This document shows, in pieces, positions 17,558 to 26,358 of a stretch of 64,000 bases of DNA (within the stretch, counting starts at the first letter, position 1; every line of letters starts with the position of its first letter). The stretch is taken from assembly GCA_020725865.1 (NCBI GenBank), contig DYEC01000003.1, positions 1 through 64,000 on the forward strand, written 5' to 3'. Below the pieces are notes generated by a model, which saw only the letters and a program-made list of their open reading frames with translations, searched no databases and was not told where the DNA came from. Source of the DNA: Anaerolinea sp. (GTDB taxonomy: Bacteria > Chloroflexota > Anaerolineae > Anaerolineales > Anaerolineaceae). Both the position numbers and the translations under genes were made by a program.

Positions 17558-18103
17558 CTACCCTTTCAACCGCATTGGCAGTCCTGCTACCATGAAAATC
17601 ACCTCATCTGCTGCCTGTGCCAGACGCTGATTGACCCGACCCAAAACATCGCGATATACCCGTCCAAGCGGGTATGGCGGCACCAAGCCCAACCCTACTT
17701 CATTAGAAACGATGATCCAAACCGCCGGGCTTTCTGCGTATACTGCCAGCAGATCATCCACTTCAGCATCCAGCGCCATTTGGGCTTGTTCTTCAGAAAA
17801 TCCTTCCGGTAAACCTAGCAGAACATTGCTCGCCAAAACGGTCAAACAATCCAGCAATACCGTCTCGACAGGGGCTGAAATGGCTCGTATGTGCTGCCCG
17901 ACCTGAAGCGGCGCTTCCAGTGTCACCCAGTCCGCTGGGCGCTGTGACTGATGAACCGCAATCCGTTGTTTCATTTCATCATCGCCTGCTTCAGCGGTTG
18001 CCACATATAAAACCCGACCCCTACGCTCTTGCGCCAACCGCTGAGCGTAATCACTTTTCCCGCTGCGCGCGCCGCCCAGTATCAAAATAAGCCGTTCTCC
18101 CAT
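17558..18103 (-). CDS. cobU: Adenosylcobinamide kinase / adenosylcobinamide-phosphate guanylyltransferase
   Basis: A 181-aa bifunctional enzyme that phosphorylates adenosylcobinamide and attaches GMP, activating it for lower-ligand joining by CobS. The P-loop GGARSGKS lies at residues 10-17, and the [15 protein letters not shown] segment carries the histidine used in guanylylation. [21 protein letters not shown] matches the conserved CobU loop. ATG start, 3 nt after the CbiR-like gene. It is the third gene of a cobS-cbiR-cobU operon. Confidence 0.95.
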   Translation of the reverse strand: MGERLILILGGARSGKSDYAQRLAQERRGRVLYVATAEAGDDEMKQRIAVHQSQRPADWVTLEAPLQVGQHIRAISAPVETVLLDCLTVLASNVLLGLPEGFSEEQAQMALDAEVDDLLAVYAESPAVWIIVSNEVGLGLVPPYPLGRVYRDVLGRVNQRLAQAADEVIFMVAGLPMRLKG

Positions 18104-18106
18104 ATG

Positions 18107-18928
18107 TCAGTTTCCTTTTACTCTGCCGCTTGTCTGTAACCTTTCAAAAGAAGCGTGTAGCGCATCCATCGAAAGACGGAAATCGTTTTCTGAAAATACC
18201 TCTATTGTTACCACCCCGTCGTATTCTGCGCTGAGAAGCATTTTCAACACTGCATCTAACTTGTGTGAAGGAACAAAAGACAGCGAGCGATGATCGCGCT
18301 CTGCCTGACCATGTAAATGAATGACACGGGTTCTGCTTAACCAACGCTCTAGAAAAAGCAAAGGATCATGGTTATCCAGCCACAGGTGACCGATGTCAAC
18401 ACAAAAACTAACGCCGCTTTGTTCCAATATTGCATCGAGGAAATCCAGTGGATAACCTTCCAGATTTTCCACTGCCAACCGCTCTATACCGCCCGCCCAA
18501 CCAGCAACTATCCCTAAAGCTTGCACCGCCTGCCTTTGCCAGTTTTTGAGCTCTCCTGCAGACACCCCTGTGCGTACTTCCTTGCCATCCAGATGCAACA
18601 CATAAGCTTTTGGCTGTAGCGGCAGTGTACAGCCAATCGCCTTTTGCGCCTTACACAGCGAGACATGCTGTGGCCCGCCCCCTTCACCCAGTCGCAAGTC
18701 TAGCGGCAAATGAACGGTAAAACTCAGGTCATAAGTATTCGCCAGAACCAGCAATTCATCTATCACTTGCGTTGCAGGCAGGTTGCTCAACCCATCGTCC
18801 AGCTCAAACAGAACCAGTTCAATATCTCGAACCCGACCTGCCAGCCAGCGGGCATTAGGCAGAATATCATCAGGGATGATATACGAGGTGGTACCAAGGC
18901 GGAAAGGCAGGAGATCAATCCAGCTCAT
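18107..18928 (-). CDS. cbiR: CbiR-like TIM-barrel enzyme (cobamide amidohydrolase/remodelling candidate)
   Basis: A 273-aa xylose-isomerase-like TIM barrel. The start FRLGTTSYIIPDDILPN and ELVLFELDDG, then VHLPLDLRLG, LAVENLEGYP, FCVDIGHLW and VIHLHG, show the metal-site pattern of the sugar-phosphate isomerase/AP-endonuclease-2 superfamily. The CbiR family described in Akkermansia removes the nucleotide loop of cobamides so they can be rebuilt with another lower ligand. Location between cobS and cobU strongly supports that role. The ATG at 18928 is chosen; an upstream frame to 18970 would overlap cobS by 35 nt. Confidence 0.75.
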   Translation of the reverse strand: MSWIDLLPFRLGTTSYIIPDDILPNARWLAGRVRDIELVLFELDDGLSNLPATQVIDELLVLANTYDLSFTVHLPLDLRLGEGGGPQHVSLCKAQKAIGCTLPLQPKAYVLHLDGKEVRTGVSAGELKNWQRQAVQALGIVAGWAGGIERLAVENLEGYPLDFLDAILEQSGVSFCVDIGHLWLDNHDPLLFLERWLSRTRVIHLHGQAERDHRSLSFVPSHKLDAVLKMLLSAEYDGVVTIEVFSENDFRLSMDALHASFERLQTSGRVKGN

Positions 18929-18935
18929 GGCAAGT

Positions 18936-19676
18936 TCAAAAACGAACGACGAAACCGAGTAACACAACAAGCTCTGTCACTTCAACCGTCATCCCCAGCA
19001 CATCGCCGGTTACGCCGCCCAAGCGAGAGCGTGCTAACCACAGCACACCCAAAAGCGCTAGAAATGCCAGCCCGCTTGCCAGAAGCACCTGCAAACCGCC
19101 AAAGAGGATAAATAAAGCCGGCAGTATCGCTGAAATCCAGATAAGACGCGGCGAAAGCCCGAGTGCAAAATCTGCACCCAGCCCCTCTGAACGTGCTTGC
19201 GGCCGGCGCGCTGCCAGCAGCAACAGCCAACGTGCTAGGACAGGCGAGAACAAAAGCGGAATGGGCGAGAAAGGCATCAGTGAATTAATCAGTGATGCCT
19301 TGAACAACAAATGTAAAACCACTCCAGCAACGCCAAATGTCCCCAAATGCGGATCACGCATGACTTCCAGACGGCGCTGGGGCGTGGCCGCTAGAAAGAG
19401 CGCATCACAGCAATCTGCTAGGCCGTCCAGATGTAGCCCGCCAGTCAGAAAAACCCAAAGCGCCAATACTATTACCGCTACCGCCAGCGGTGGAAGAATG
19501 AGCTGCAATACCCACCCTGCCCCGTATAGTATCCCACCCAATACAAGCCCCACCAGGGGAAACCACAGTGCAGATTGTCCCAATTCGCCGGGTTTGGTGA
19601 TTTTGGCGGGTTGAATGGGCAGGACTGTAAGAAACTGAATGGCTATACGCAATTCATTAAACCAAGCTGACATCAC
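18936..19676 (-). CDS. cobS: Adenosylcobinamide-GDP ribazoletransferase (cobalamin synthase)
   Basis: A 246-aa integral membrane enzyme joining adenosylcobinamide-GDP to alpha-ribazole (phosphate). The signature FLTGGLHLDGLADCCDALF with its acidic cluster is present, followed by MRDPHLGTFGV. Several hydrophobic membrane segments follow (for example LVGLVLGGILYGAGWVLQ). First gene of the cobS-cbiR-cobU operon. No cobalamin riboswitch was seen upstream. Confidence 0.94.
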   Translation of the reverse strand: MMSAWFNELRIAIQFLTVLPIQPAKITKPGELGQSALWFPLVGLVLGGILYGAGWVLQLILPPLAVAVIVLALWVFLTGGLHLDGLADCCDALFLAATPQRRLEVMRDPHLGTFGVAGVVLHLLFKASLINSLMPFSPIPLLFSPVLARWLLLLAARRPQARSEGLGADFALGLSPRLIWISAILPALFILFGGLQVLLASGLAFLALLGVLWLARSRLGGVTGDVLGMTVEVTELVVLLGFVVRF

Positions 19677-19742
19677 ACCAATCCTGAACAGCGCTATTTT
19701 ACCCTAACCATGGTGGTGAGTACCAATCGCCTCACAATAGCA

Positions 19743-19771
19743 CTCCCCCAAATCCATATGATTTGGGGGAG
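19743..19771. repeat. Perfect 11-bp inverted repeat (terminator-like, no U-run)
   Basis: CTCCCCCAAAT (19743-19753) and ATTTGGGGGAG (19761-19771) flank a 7-nt loop. It lies in the 194-bp gap between the glcD-like gene and cobS, both on the minus strand, 100 nt downstream of the former. No T-tract follows on either strand, so factor-independent termination is uncertain. The rest of this gap shows nothing recognisable. Confidence 0.5.
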
Positions 19772-19870
19772 CGTGGTCAAATCAAATAACTTGTAACGGG
19801 GTATCCCCAACCTGCAAGAAAAGTTAACCAACTTGCATACAAACAACGCAGATAGCAAACACTGCTGATC

Positions 19871-21265
19871 TCAGTTTTTTATATGGTAGGGAAACTTCTT
19901 GCCAGGATTCAGAATGCCCTTCGGATCAAAAACGTGCTTGATGGCTTGCATTAGTTCGATCTCAATAGGCGACAAAGCTAATCTCAAGAAAGGTAACTTA
20001 AGAACACCAATCCCGTGTTCTCCCGACAATGTCCCTCCGAGCTCAATCGCTATATTGAAAATATCTCGGCTGGCCTGCTCCATCCGGCGCACTTGCTCTG
20101 GATCGCGTTTGTCATATAAAATGCTTGGATGTAAATTACCATCTCCTGCATGACCGAAAACAGCTATCGTCAGTCCATATTTCTCGCTAATGGCTTTAAT
20201 GCGTCGAATCGCTTCTGGAATCGCGGCACGCGGCAGGCTTATATCTTCGCTCAATTGATCGGGTCCCCTACGCACTAACGATGGAAGGACTGATCGTCGC
20301 CCGCGCCATAAATCAGCACGCTCCGTTTCAGTTTTTGCCAAGCGAACATCGGACGCACCACTCGCGCGGCAAACCTGACCTATCGTTTCAATCTGCTTGG
20401 TTACTGTCTCCTCATCGCTGCCGTCCACCTCGATAATCAAAATTGCGGCGACATTCGTTGGAAGGCCCAAATGCAGATACTCTTCTATCGTTTCAATGGT
20501 TGTGTTGTCCATCAGTTCTATTGTCGCCGGGAGAACACCCGCACGTAACACATTGTTGACTGTCACTGAAGCATTTTCCAGCAGCGGGTAGACAGCCATC
20601 GCAGTGCGTGCAAATTCTGGCTTGGGAATCAGCTTCAACAAAACTTCGGTGATGATACCCAAAGTGCCTTCAGAGCCAACGAAAAGGTTTTTGAGATCGT
20701 AACTGGTTACATTCTTAATTGCTTTGGTGCCGGTCTGCAGGATACGACCATCTGACAGTACGACAGTTAACCCCATCACGTAGTCTCTGGTGACACCATA
20801 CTTCAAGCAACGCGCCCCTCCAGCATTGCATGCAACATTACCGCCAATGGTCGAATGCCTGACTGAAGATGGATCAGGTGGGTAGAACAAGCCCACTGAT
20901 TCAACTTGTGCCTGGAGGTCGGCAGTTATGATACCCGCCTCAACCCGCACCATCATATTTTCAGTATCCAGATTCAAAACTCGATTCATTCGCGTCAGGC
21001 AAAGGCTAACTCCACCTGAAACCGGTACCGCCCCCCCAGCTAATCCCGAAGCCATTCCGCGTGGAACTACGCAGATTCCCTCGCGATAACAAACCTGCAT
21101 TACGCGGCTCACTTGTTCTGTGTTGAACGGAGAAACAACTGCGTCGGGACAATACTCAACCGAGGTGCCATCGTATGAATACGCGATCAGGTCTTCTGGC
21201 GATGTAAGAACATGTTCGCTTCCGACAATTTGTACAAATTCCTTAAGGATTTCGGCGGATAACAT
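19871..21265 (-). CDS. FAD-linked 2-hydroxyacid oxidase (GlcD-like)
   Basis: A 464-aa flavoprotein of the GlcD/D-lactate dehydrogenase type. The FAD-binding PP-loop VVPRGMASGLAGGAVPVSGG lies near residues 67-86, with STIGGNVACNAGGARCLKYG and VGSEGTLGIITE following. The C-terminal cap ends with GGTLSGEHGIGVLKL, which holds the conserved His of this family. It forms a pair with the Fe-S protein immediately upstream (10 nt), as glcD-glcF do. Substrate is unknown; in this operon a 2-hydroxyacid from the aldolase/hydratase route is a plausible guess. The GTG at 21271 is an alternative start. Confidence 0.88.
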   Translation of the reverse strand: MLSAEILKEFVQIVGSEHVLTSPEDLIAYSYDGTSVEYCPDAVVSPFNTEQVSRVMQVCYREGICVVPRGMASGLAGGAVPVSGGVSLCLTRMNRVLNLDTENMMVRVEAGIITADLQAQVESVGLFYPPDPSSVRHSTIGGNVACNAGGARCLKYGVTRDYVMGLTVVLSDGRILQTGTKAIKNVTSYDLKNLFVGSEGTLGIITEVLLKLIPKPEFARTAMAVYPLLENASVTVNNVLRAGVLPATIELMDNTTIETIEEYLHLGLPTNVAAILIIEVDGSDEETVTKQIETIGQVCRASGASDVRLAKTETERADLWRGRRSVLPSLVRRGPDQLSEDISLPRAAIPEAIRRIKAISEKYGLTIAVFGHAGDGNLHPSILYDKRDPEQVRRMEQASRDIFNIAIELGGTLSGEHGIGVLKLPFLRLALSPIEIELMQAIKHVFDPKGILNPGKKFPYHIKN

Positions 21266-21275
21266 AGGCACCCTG

Positions 21276-22562
21276 TTATTGATAAGACCGATCCAGCAAC
21301 TGAATCGGATGTTCGATTAAAACTTTCAACCCGAAACGTTTTGCACCCAACCCAAGTTGCAATTGGCAACCCGGACAACCTGCGTAAACAATCGTGGCCT
21401 CGGTAGCAGCAATGTTTTGTATTTTGCGCGCGAGGATTTGCATTGAACCTTTGTAATTCATAATTATTTGCATGCCGGCAGAACCACAACACCAATCCGC
21501 TTCGCGTAGTTCGATGAGCTCGGCTCCAGCAAGCTGGAGCAACTGGCGCGGTTCGCTCCAAACATTTTGCCCACGCCGCAAATGGCATGCGTCGTGGTAG
21601 GTGACACGCGCCCTTTGCGGATGTTGAGGTTCGCGCAAAGGAATAGCACCAAGAAATTCGGATATATCTTTAACTTTGGCACTGATGGCGCGAGCGCGAA
21701 CATTGTACTCTGCATCCTCAGCGAGGAGGCTATCATATGTCTTCAACGTGGATCCGCACGTAGCGCAATCAGTGACGATTGCATCAACATCAAGTTTTTC
21801 CAAGATATCAATGTTATGGCGCGCCAGTGTGCGGGCAGTTTTTAGGTCACCGTGGCCGACATGGGGCATCCCACAGCATTTTATGTCCTTTGGAGTAACC
21901 ACCTCGCAACCGTTATGCGCGAGGACGCGCACCGTTGCCGCGCTGACATTCGTAAAGACTATGTTTTGAAAACAGCCCAGGAAAAAACCAATGCGATATT
22001 TGCGCTCCCCTCTTGCTGGCATTACTTCAGGTAAACGGTGACGAAGTGAGCGCTCTGGAAGTGGCGGCAACATTCGCTCCATATCACGCAGCTGTTCTGG
22101 CAATCGCTCCAAAATGCCAAACGCTCTTACAGCCCCCTGGATGCCAAGGCACTGGTAGAGAAACATCGGTAACACCGAAAGTTCCATCAGACTCGAGTGA
22201 GAGAAATAGTTACCAAAAATCAAAGATTGGAGCAAAGACTGCGGTCTAGCCTGATGGATCATGGATCTCGCCGCAAGTGCAATATCGCTTGGTTTAATGC
22301 CGACCGGACAAATCACATTGCAGGCAAGGCAATTCAGGCAACCATACATCTTGGCGACGAACCCGCGCGAAATTTGCAATTCGCCTTCAATGACCTTACG
22401 AAGTAACATTAGACGTGCACGCGGCGAATCGGTCTCCCGCAAAGTCTCGCGATAGGTTGGACAAACCGACAAGCACAACCCGCACCGGCTACAGAGATGA
22501 CATTGCTTCTCTTCAGGAACCGATATGTCCTGCAAAATGCGTTGGGTTATTTTTTCAGCCAT
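21276..22562 (-). CDS. Fe-S oxidoreductase subunit (GlcF-like, CCG domains)
   Basis: A 428-aa electron-transfer partner of the flavoprotein. Two [4Fe-4S] motifs occur near the N-terminus: CHLCSRCGLCLSVCP (about 20-34) and CLNCLACNVICP (about 75-86). Two cysteine-rich CCG domains follow, seen as CCGMPHVGHG, YHDACHLRRG and WCCGSAGM. This is the GlcF/LldE type of heterodisulfide-reductase-like subunit, passing electrons to a membrane acceptor. ATG start; the preceding 65-aa open frame overlaps it by 16 bp. Confidence 0.88.
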   Translation of the reverse strand: MAEKITQRILQDISVPEEKQCHLCSRCGLCLSVCPTYRETLRETDSPRARLMLLRKVIEGELQISRGFVAKMYGCLNCLACNVICPVGIKPSDIALAARSMIHQARPQSLLQSLIFGNYFSHSSLMELSVLPMFLYQCLGIQGAVRAFGILERLPEQLRDMERMLPPLPERSLRHRLPEVMPARGERKYRIGFFLGCFQNIVFTNVSAATVRVLAHNGCEVVTPKDIKCCGMPHVGHGDLKTARTLARHNIDILEKLDVDAIVTDCATCGSTLKTYDSLLAEDAEYNVRARAISAKVKDISEFLGAIPLREPQHPQRARVTYHDACHLRRGQNVWSEPRQLLQLAGAELIELREADWCCGSAGMQIIMNYKGSMQILARKIQNIAATEATIVYAGCPGCQLQLGLGAKRFGLKVLIEHPIQLLDRSYQ

Positions 22563-22744
22563 AGCGTAGTTTTCAGTATCACCGGAAGACGGCGACCTCC
22601 ATATGGAATAATAGGTGTTGCGGGACGCAGATTGCCTTGTAATAGGCTTGTAAAGTTAGCAACGTGATCTATCTGCGTCCCGACTGTGGTTGCGGCCAGA
22701 AGCAATGCAATAATCTGGGCACCGAATAAGGAAGAGCAGGTCAC
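22547..22744 (-). CDS. Possible 65-aa protein, unknown
   Basis: A short open frame fills the gap between the isochorismatase-fold gene and glcF. Its GTG overlaps the upstream TGA (GTGA), and its end overlaps the glcF start by 16 bp. The first 35 residues are hydrophobic (FGAQIIALLLAATTVG); the C-terminal part is basic. I recognise no family. Its coupled position is its main support; it may equally be chance readthrough of a 178-nt spacer. Confidence 0.3.
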   Translation of the reverse strand: MTCSSLFGAQIIALLLAATTVGTQIDHVANFTSLLQGNLRPATPIIPYGGRRLPVILKTTLWLKK

Positions 22745-23343
22745 TCTAACCGTTTTAAGAATTCATCGTGCGTCAATGCTTCCCCAACGTAAGGCATGAA
22801 TCTTTCCTCTACATACTTTTGTTCCTCGGCCGTTAGAGCAGCACAGCAATCCTTCAGAAGGAAAACTTTGTATCCTCTGTCATAGGCAGACCTCAATGTT
22901 CCTTCTACACAGACATTGGTGAGAAAGCCGCAGAAAGCCACATTCTTTATACAATTGACCCTGAGAAGGAAGTCAATATTACTGGAACTGAAAGCATCCA
23001 GTCCGCGCTTGCCCTCAACTACAATATCTTGGTCGGTAGGGCTTAACTCGTCAATAATGGCACCCCCCCACGTGCCTTTCCTGAAAGCTTTAGCGCCCAT
23101 GGCGTTAGCATGTATGGGCCCTAACACCCCTTGGCATCCTGCATCGGCATAGTCCTGTTCGAAAAGGATGGGAGCAATCAATGTCAGACACTTGCCTCTG
23201 GCTCTCTGGATACAATCTTGCGCATTCTTGATGGTATTCTGTGCCCTTATTTGCTCTTTAACCCCCTCATACAAAGCACCACCTTCCTTGCAAAAATCAT
23301 TTTGGAACTCGATGAAAACGATCGCGGTCTCACTGGCTTTCAT
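22741..23343 (-). CDS. Isochorismatase-fold cysteine hydrolase
   Basis: A 200-aa alpha/beta hydrolase with the family triad visible: Asp in FIEFQNDFC near residue 15, Lys in VVEGKRGLDAF, and the nucleophilic Cys in GFLTNVCVEGTLRSAYDRGY with the preceding cis-peptide-type turn. Members cleave amides (maleamate, N-carbamoyl compounds, nicotinamide) or ureas. In an operon that ends with the pyruvate/acetyl-CoA-forming steps of ring-fission pathways, an amidase acting on a nitrogenous cleavage product is plausible but unproven. Confidence 0.85.
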   Translation of the reverse strand: MKASETAIVFIEFQNDFCKEGGALYEGVKEQIRAQNTIKNAQDCIQRARGKCLTLIAPILFEQDYADAGCQGVLGPIHANAMGAKAFRKGTWGGAIIDELSPTDQDIVVEGKRGLDAFSSSNIDFLLRVNCIKNVAFCGFLTNVCVEGTLRSAYDRGYKVFLLKDCCAALTAEEQKYVEERFMPYVGEALTHDEFLKRLE

Positions 23344-23412
23344 TACTCACTCTCCTTTCTAGATCATGTAGGACTTTTGCTTAAGCGGGCAGAAAACCAT
23401 ACCCGCCAACAA

Positions 23413-24456
23413 TCAAACTTTCGGTGACATGACTTTTCCTGAAAGTGCTTTTTGTTTTTTCTGCATCAATTCATATGCCACATCAATGATCATGTCTTCC
23501 TGCCCACCCACGATTCGTCTCCGACCCAATTCAACCAAGATATCACGAGGATCAACGTTAAATCGCTCGGCAGCCCGGGTGGTATGAAGCAGAAAACTTG
23601 AATACACCCCGGCATATCCCAACATCAGGGTAGCATCTGGACCCTCCTTGGGTTGAGTCTTGAAAGGATCTACCAGTTTGGCGGCATCCATGATCTTGTA
23701 CAAATCAACGCCGCTATCAATTCCCAGCCGCTCCAGCACTGCAATCAAGGTCTCGGTGGAGGCATTGCCACCACCAGCTCCCATAGAGCGCAACGAGCCA
23801 TCAACAATATGAACCCCTGCTTCGATAGCCGTTAGGGTATTCCCGATAGCTAAACCAAGATTATTGTGGGCATGAAAGCCAACTTTGCATTGGACTGCTG
23901 CTTTCAGTGCCTCCACCCGCTCCCGAACTTCGGGCGGCAACATATATCCTGCCGAGTCAACTATATAAACGCAGTCAGCACCATAGCTTTCCATCAATCT
24001 GGCGTTTTGCGTCATGATCTCGATGGGAGCCATGTGAGCCATCATCAGAAACCCTATGACCTCCATACCGCGCTTCTTAGCCAGTCCCATGTGTTGTTCG
24101 GAAATGTCGGCTTCGGTTACGTGAGTGGCAATGCGCGCCACTTTCGCCCCCAAGTTCGCAGCCATGTCCAAGTCTTCTTTAGTGCCAATACCCGGCAACA
24201 AAAGAACGGCTAATTTGCTTTGTCTGAGCACGGACGCGACTGCTTCTAAATATGCTTCATCTGAAGCAGCAGCCCGCCCATATTGGAGAGAAGACCCACC
24301 CAGTCCATCACCGTGTGACACTTCAAGGGTATCAACCCCAGCAACGTCCATCGCGGCAGCGATGGTAGCCATCTGTTGCGGGGTAAATTGATGCGCCACA
24401 GAGTGCATACCATCGCGCAACGTGGTATCAACTACGCGAATAGACCCTGGCAACAA
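23413..24456 (-). CDS. 4-hydroxy-2-oxovalerate aldolase
   Basis: A 347-aa class II aldolase (MhpE/DmpG/BphI family) that splits 4-hydroxy-2-oxovalerate to pyruvate and acetaldehyde. Opening [18 protein letters not shown] carries the metal-binding Asp; [15 protein letters not shown], and [15 protein letters not shown] with the metal His pair follow. The start is TTG at 24456, with GGAGG 6 nt upstream. In relatives it is physically coupled to the acetaldehyde dehydrogenase encoded 11 nt upstream, so the toxic aldehyde is channelled. Confidence 0.94.
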   Translation of the reverse strand: MLPGSIRVVDTTLRDGMHSVAHQFTPQQMATIAAAMDVAGVDTLEVSHGDGLGGSSLQYGRAAASDEAYLEAVASVLRQSKLAVLLLPGIGTKEDLDMAANLGAKVARIATHVTEADISEQHMGLAKKRGMEVIGFLMMAHMAPIEIMTQNARLMESYGADCVYIVDSAGYMLPPEVRERVEALKAAVQCKVGFHAHNNLGLAIGNTLTAIEAGVHIVDGSLRSMGAGGGNASTETLIAVLERLGIDSGVDLYKIMDAAKLVDPFKTQPKEGPDATLMLGYAGVYSSFLLHTTRAAERFNVDPRDILVELGRRRIVGGQEDMIIDVAYELMQKKQKALSGKVMSPKV

Positions 24457-24467
24457 AATCTTCCTCC

Positions 24468-25340
24468 CTAAGAGCCAATAATATGATTAACTAGCCGTTC
24501 AGCAACTCCGACAGCGGCGGCCGTCATGATATCCAGGTTGCCAGAATACTTGGGCAAATAATCACCAGCACCCTCTACTTCAATCATCGTGGTAATCAGG
24601 CGATCTTGTACCAGCGGAGGCACGCGCAGTCGGTAACCGGGCACATAAGTGTGCACCACCTTGATCATTTCTTCCACAGAGGAGTGTACAACTCCCTCTG
24701 CAACGGGGTACTCCACCTCGCAATATATTGTGTTACGCATCATGATGGGAGGCTCAGCAGGATTGAGGATAATAATCGCTTTGCCCTTACTTGCCTTACC
24801 CACCACTTCAATCCCGCGCGCTGTGGTTTTCGTAAACTCGTCTATGTTTTGACGGGTGCCCGGCCCAGCACTCTTAGAGGCAATTGTAGCCACAATTTCA
24901 GCATAAACCACAGGAACTACACGACTTATTGCTGCGACAATAGGAATGGTTGCCTGTCCGCCACAAGTGACCAAATTTATATTGGGGTGATCCAGATATT
25001 CTTCGATGTTAACCGCTGGCACCACATAGGGTCCCACCGCAGCCGGGGTAAGGTCAATAGCGATCTTTCCATATTCTCTTAATAGGGGGGCGTGGAGCAT
25101 GTGCGGCTTCGCTCCAGTGGTGTCAAACACCAATCGGATACCATCTTGTTCAAGCACCGGACCAATACCTTTGTCCGTGATCGGAATGCCCAATGTTACA
25201 GCGCGCTTCAACCCCTCAGAATCCGGGACAATCCCAGCCATCATACATAGTTCCAACTTTGGGCTACGCAGCACCTTGTACATCAAATCGGTGCCGATAT
25301 TTCCAGAACCAACGATGGCTACCTTAAGTCGCTCATTCAT
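24468..25340 (-). CDS. Acetaldehyde dehydrogenase (acylating)
   Basis: A 290-aa MhpF/DmpF/BphJ-family enzyme making acetyl-CoA from acetaldehyde, NAD and CoA. The Rossmann motif [18 protein letters not shown] begins at residue 8, and the active-site Cys lies in [14 protein letters not shown] (about 130). [13 protein letters not shown] is also typical. It neighbours its aldolase partner, and the hydratase gene lies 3 nt upstream. Length is slightly below the usual 300 or more. Confidence 0.94.
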   Translation of the reverse strand: MNERLKVAIVGSGNIGTDLMYKVLRSPKLELCMMAGIVPDSEGLKRAVTLGIPITDKGIGPVLEQDGIRLVFDTTGAKPHMLHAPLLREYGKIAIDLTPAAVGPYVVPAVNIEEYLDHPNINLVTCGGQATIPIVAAISRVVPVVYAEIVATIASKSAGPGTRQNIDEFTKTTARGIEVVGKASKGKAIIILNPAEPPIMMRNTIYCEVEYPVAEGVVHSSVEEMIKVVHTYVPGYRLRVPPLVQDRLITTMIEVEGAGDYLPKYSGNLDIMTAAAVGVAERLVNHIIGS

Positions 25341-25343
25341 AAT

Positions 25344-26129
25344 TTACACAAAGCATGCCGATACGCTACCCAGCCGATCAAAGTCTGCCCGAAAGTGATC
25401 TCCTGCAGCCACTGGTGGGGCAGTGGTTAGAGAACCTGATAGGACAATCTCTCCGGCTTTAAGGGTGATATCAAACTCATGCAATTTGTTTGCCAGCCAA
25501 GCCACGGATGCAGCCGGGTGCCCAAGGACTGCCGCGCCTGCGCCAGTTGCAACTATGTAACCGTTCTTCATCAAAACCATGCCCACCAGCCTCAGGTCCA
25601 GATCATGAACCGGCGTCAGCTTATCACCTAAAACCACTCGGGCACTGGCAGCATTATCGGCAATGGTGTCTTGAATCTTTATTTTCCAGTCCCGAATCCG
25701 GCTATCAACAATCTCCAACGCCGGGATGACCGCATTTGTCGCAGCCAGCACGTCAGCAATGGTAACTCCCGGTCCCCTTAGGTCTCGTTCAAGCAGAAAA
25801 GCAATCTCTCCCTCACAACGAGGTTGCAACAATTTGTTCACAGCAATGGGTTGTCCGTTTGACACCACCATGTCATCAAACAAATGGCCATAGTCCGGTT
25901 CGTGGACACCCAGCAGATCCTGCATTGCTTTGCTAGTCAGTCCAATCTTCTTGCCAACGACTCGCCGCCCCTCCCCCAGTCGAGTGCGGACAGCGGCCAG
26001 CTGAATCTGATATGCATGTGCAATGCTCAGATCTGAAAAGCGCTCTGTTAGGGGTTCCAATGGGGTACATTCCTGCTGGGCACGTAGCAATTCGGTTGCA
26101 AGAGCTTCTATATTGAGTGGGATGCTCAT
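25344..26129 (-). CDS. 2-oxopent-4-enoate hydratase (MhpD/DmpE family)
   Basis: A 261-aa fumarylacetoacetase-fold hydratase producing 4-hydroxy-2-oxovalerate. Seen: GKKIGLTSKAMQDLLGVHEPDYG, EGEIAFLLERDLRG with the acidic metal ligands, LEIVDSRIRDWKIKIQDTIADNA and the C-terminal LSGSLTTAPPVAAGD. The closely related 4-oxalocrotonate decarboxylase has the same fold and cannot be ruled out. It is the first gene of the operon, facing the IclR regulator. Confidence 0.88.
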   Translation of the reverse strand: MSIPLNIEALATELLRAQQECTPLEPLTERFSDLSIAHAYQIQLAAVRTRLGEGRRVVGKKIGLTSKAMQDLLGVHEPDYGHLFDDMVVSNGQPIAVNKLLQPRCEGEIAFLLERDLRGPGVTIADVLAATNAVIPALEIVDSRIRDWKIKIQDTIADNAASARVVLGDKLTPVHDLDLRLVGMVLMKNGYIVATGAGAAVLGHPAASVAWLANKLHEFDITLKAGEIVLSGSLTTAPPVAAGDHFRADFDRLGSVSACFV

Positions 26130-26204
26130 GATGTCACCGCCTGAGGGGGTATGATCGTGGCATTATGTGATTGAACACCTTTGTATGTTTATTATGAGGT
26201 AAAT

Positions 26205-26257
26205 ATATCGGACTTACAAGAATATCATCCGACAATATCGGATAAAATTCTTATCCG
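26205..26257. promoter_or_regulatory. Palindromic operator candidates between the catabolic operon and iclR gene
   Basis: CGGATAA (26239-26245) and TTATCCG (26251-26257) form a perfect 7-bp inverted repeat with a 5-nt spacer. ATATCGGA is repeated directly at 26205 and 26235, and TCGGA/TCCGA form another inverted pair at 26208-26232. This lies in the divergent region, as an IclR operator would. The regulator-site link is inference. Confidence 0.5.
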
Positions 26258-26273
26258 CGCGATACATTTATCT

Positions 26274-26279
26274 TATAAT
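26274..26279 (+). promoter_or_regulatory. Candidate -10 box of the iclR-type gene
   Basis: A perfect TATAAT at 26274-26279 lies about 80 nt before the ATG of the IclR gene, directly downstream of the palindrome at 26239-26257, so a bound regulator would block it. The -35 region (TTATCC around 26251) is poor and overlaps the palindrome. Confidence 0.4.
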
Positions 26280-26358
26280 GAACACATGAAAAATTCCAGT
26301 TTCCCGCTGTCACCCGAGCAATCAGGTACTGCCATAGCAGATAGCAGAGATTATCGGC

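Noticed and set aside
19677-19870. Cobalamin riboswitch upstream of cobS
   Set aside because: No B12-box-like sequence was found; only the 11-bp inverted repeat is present.
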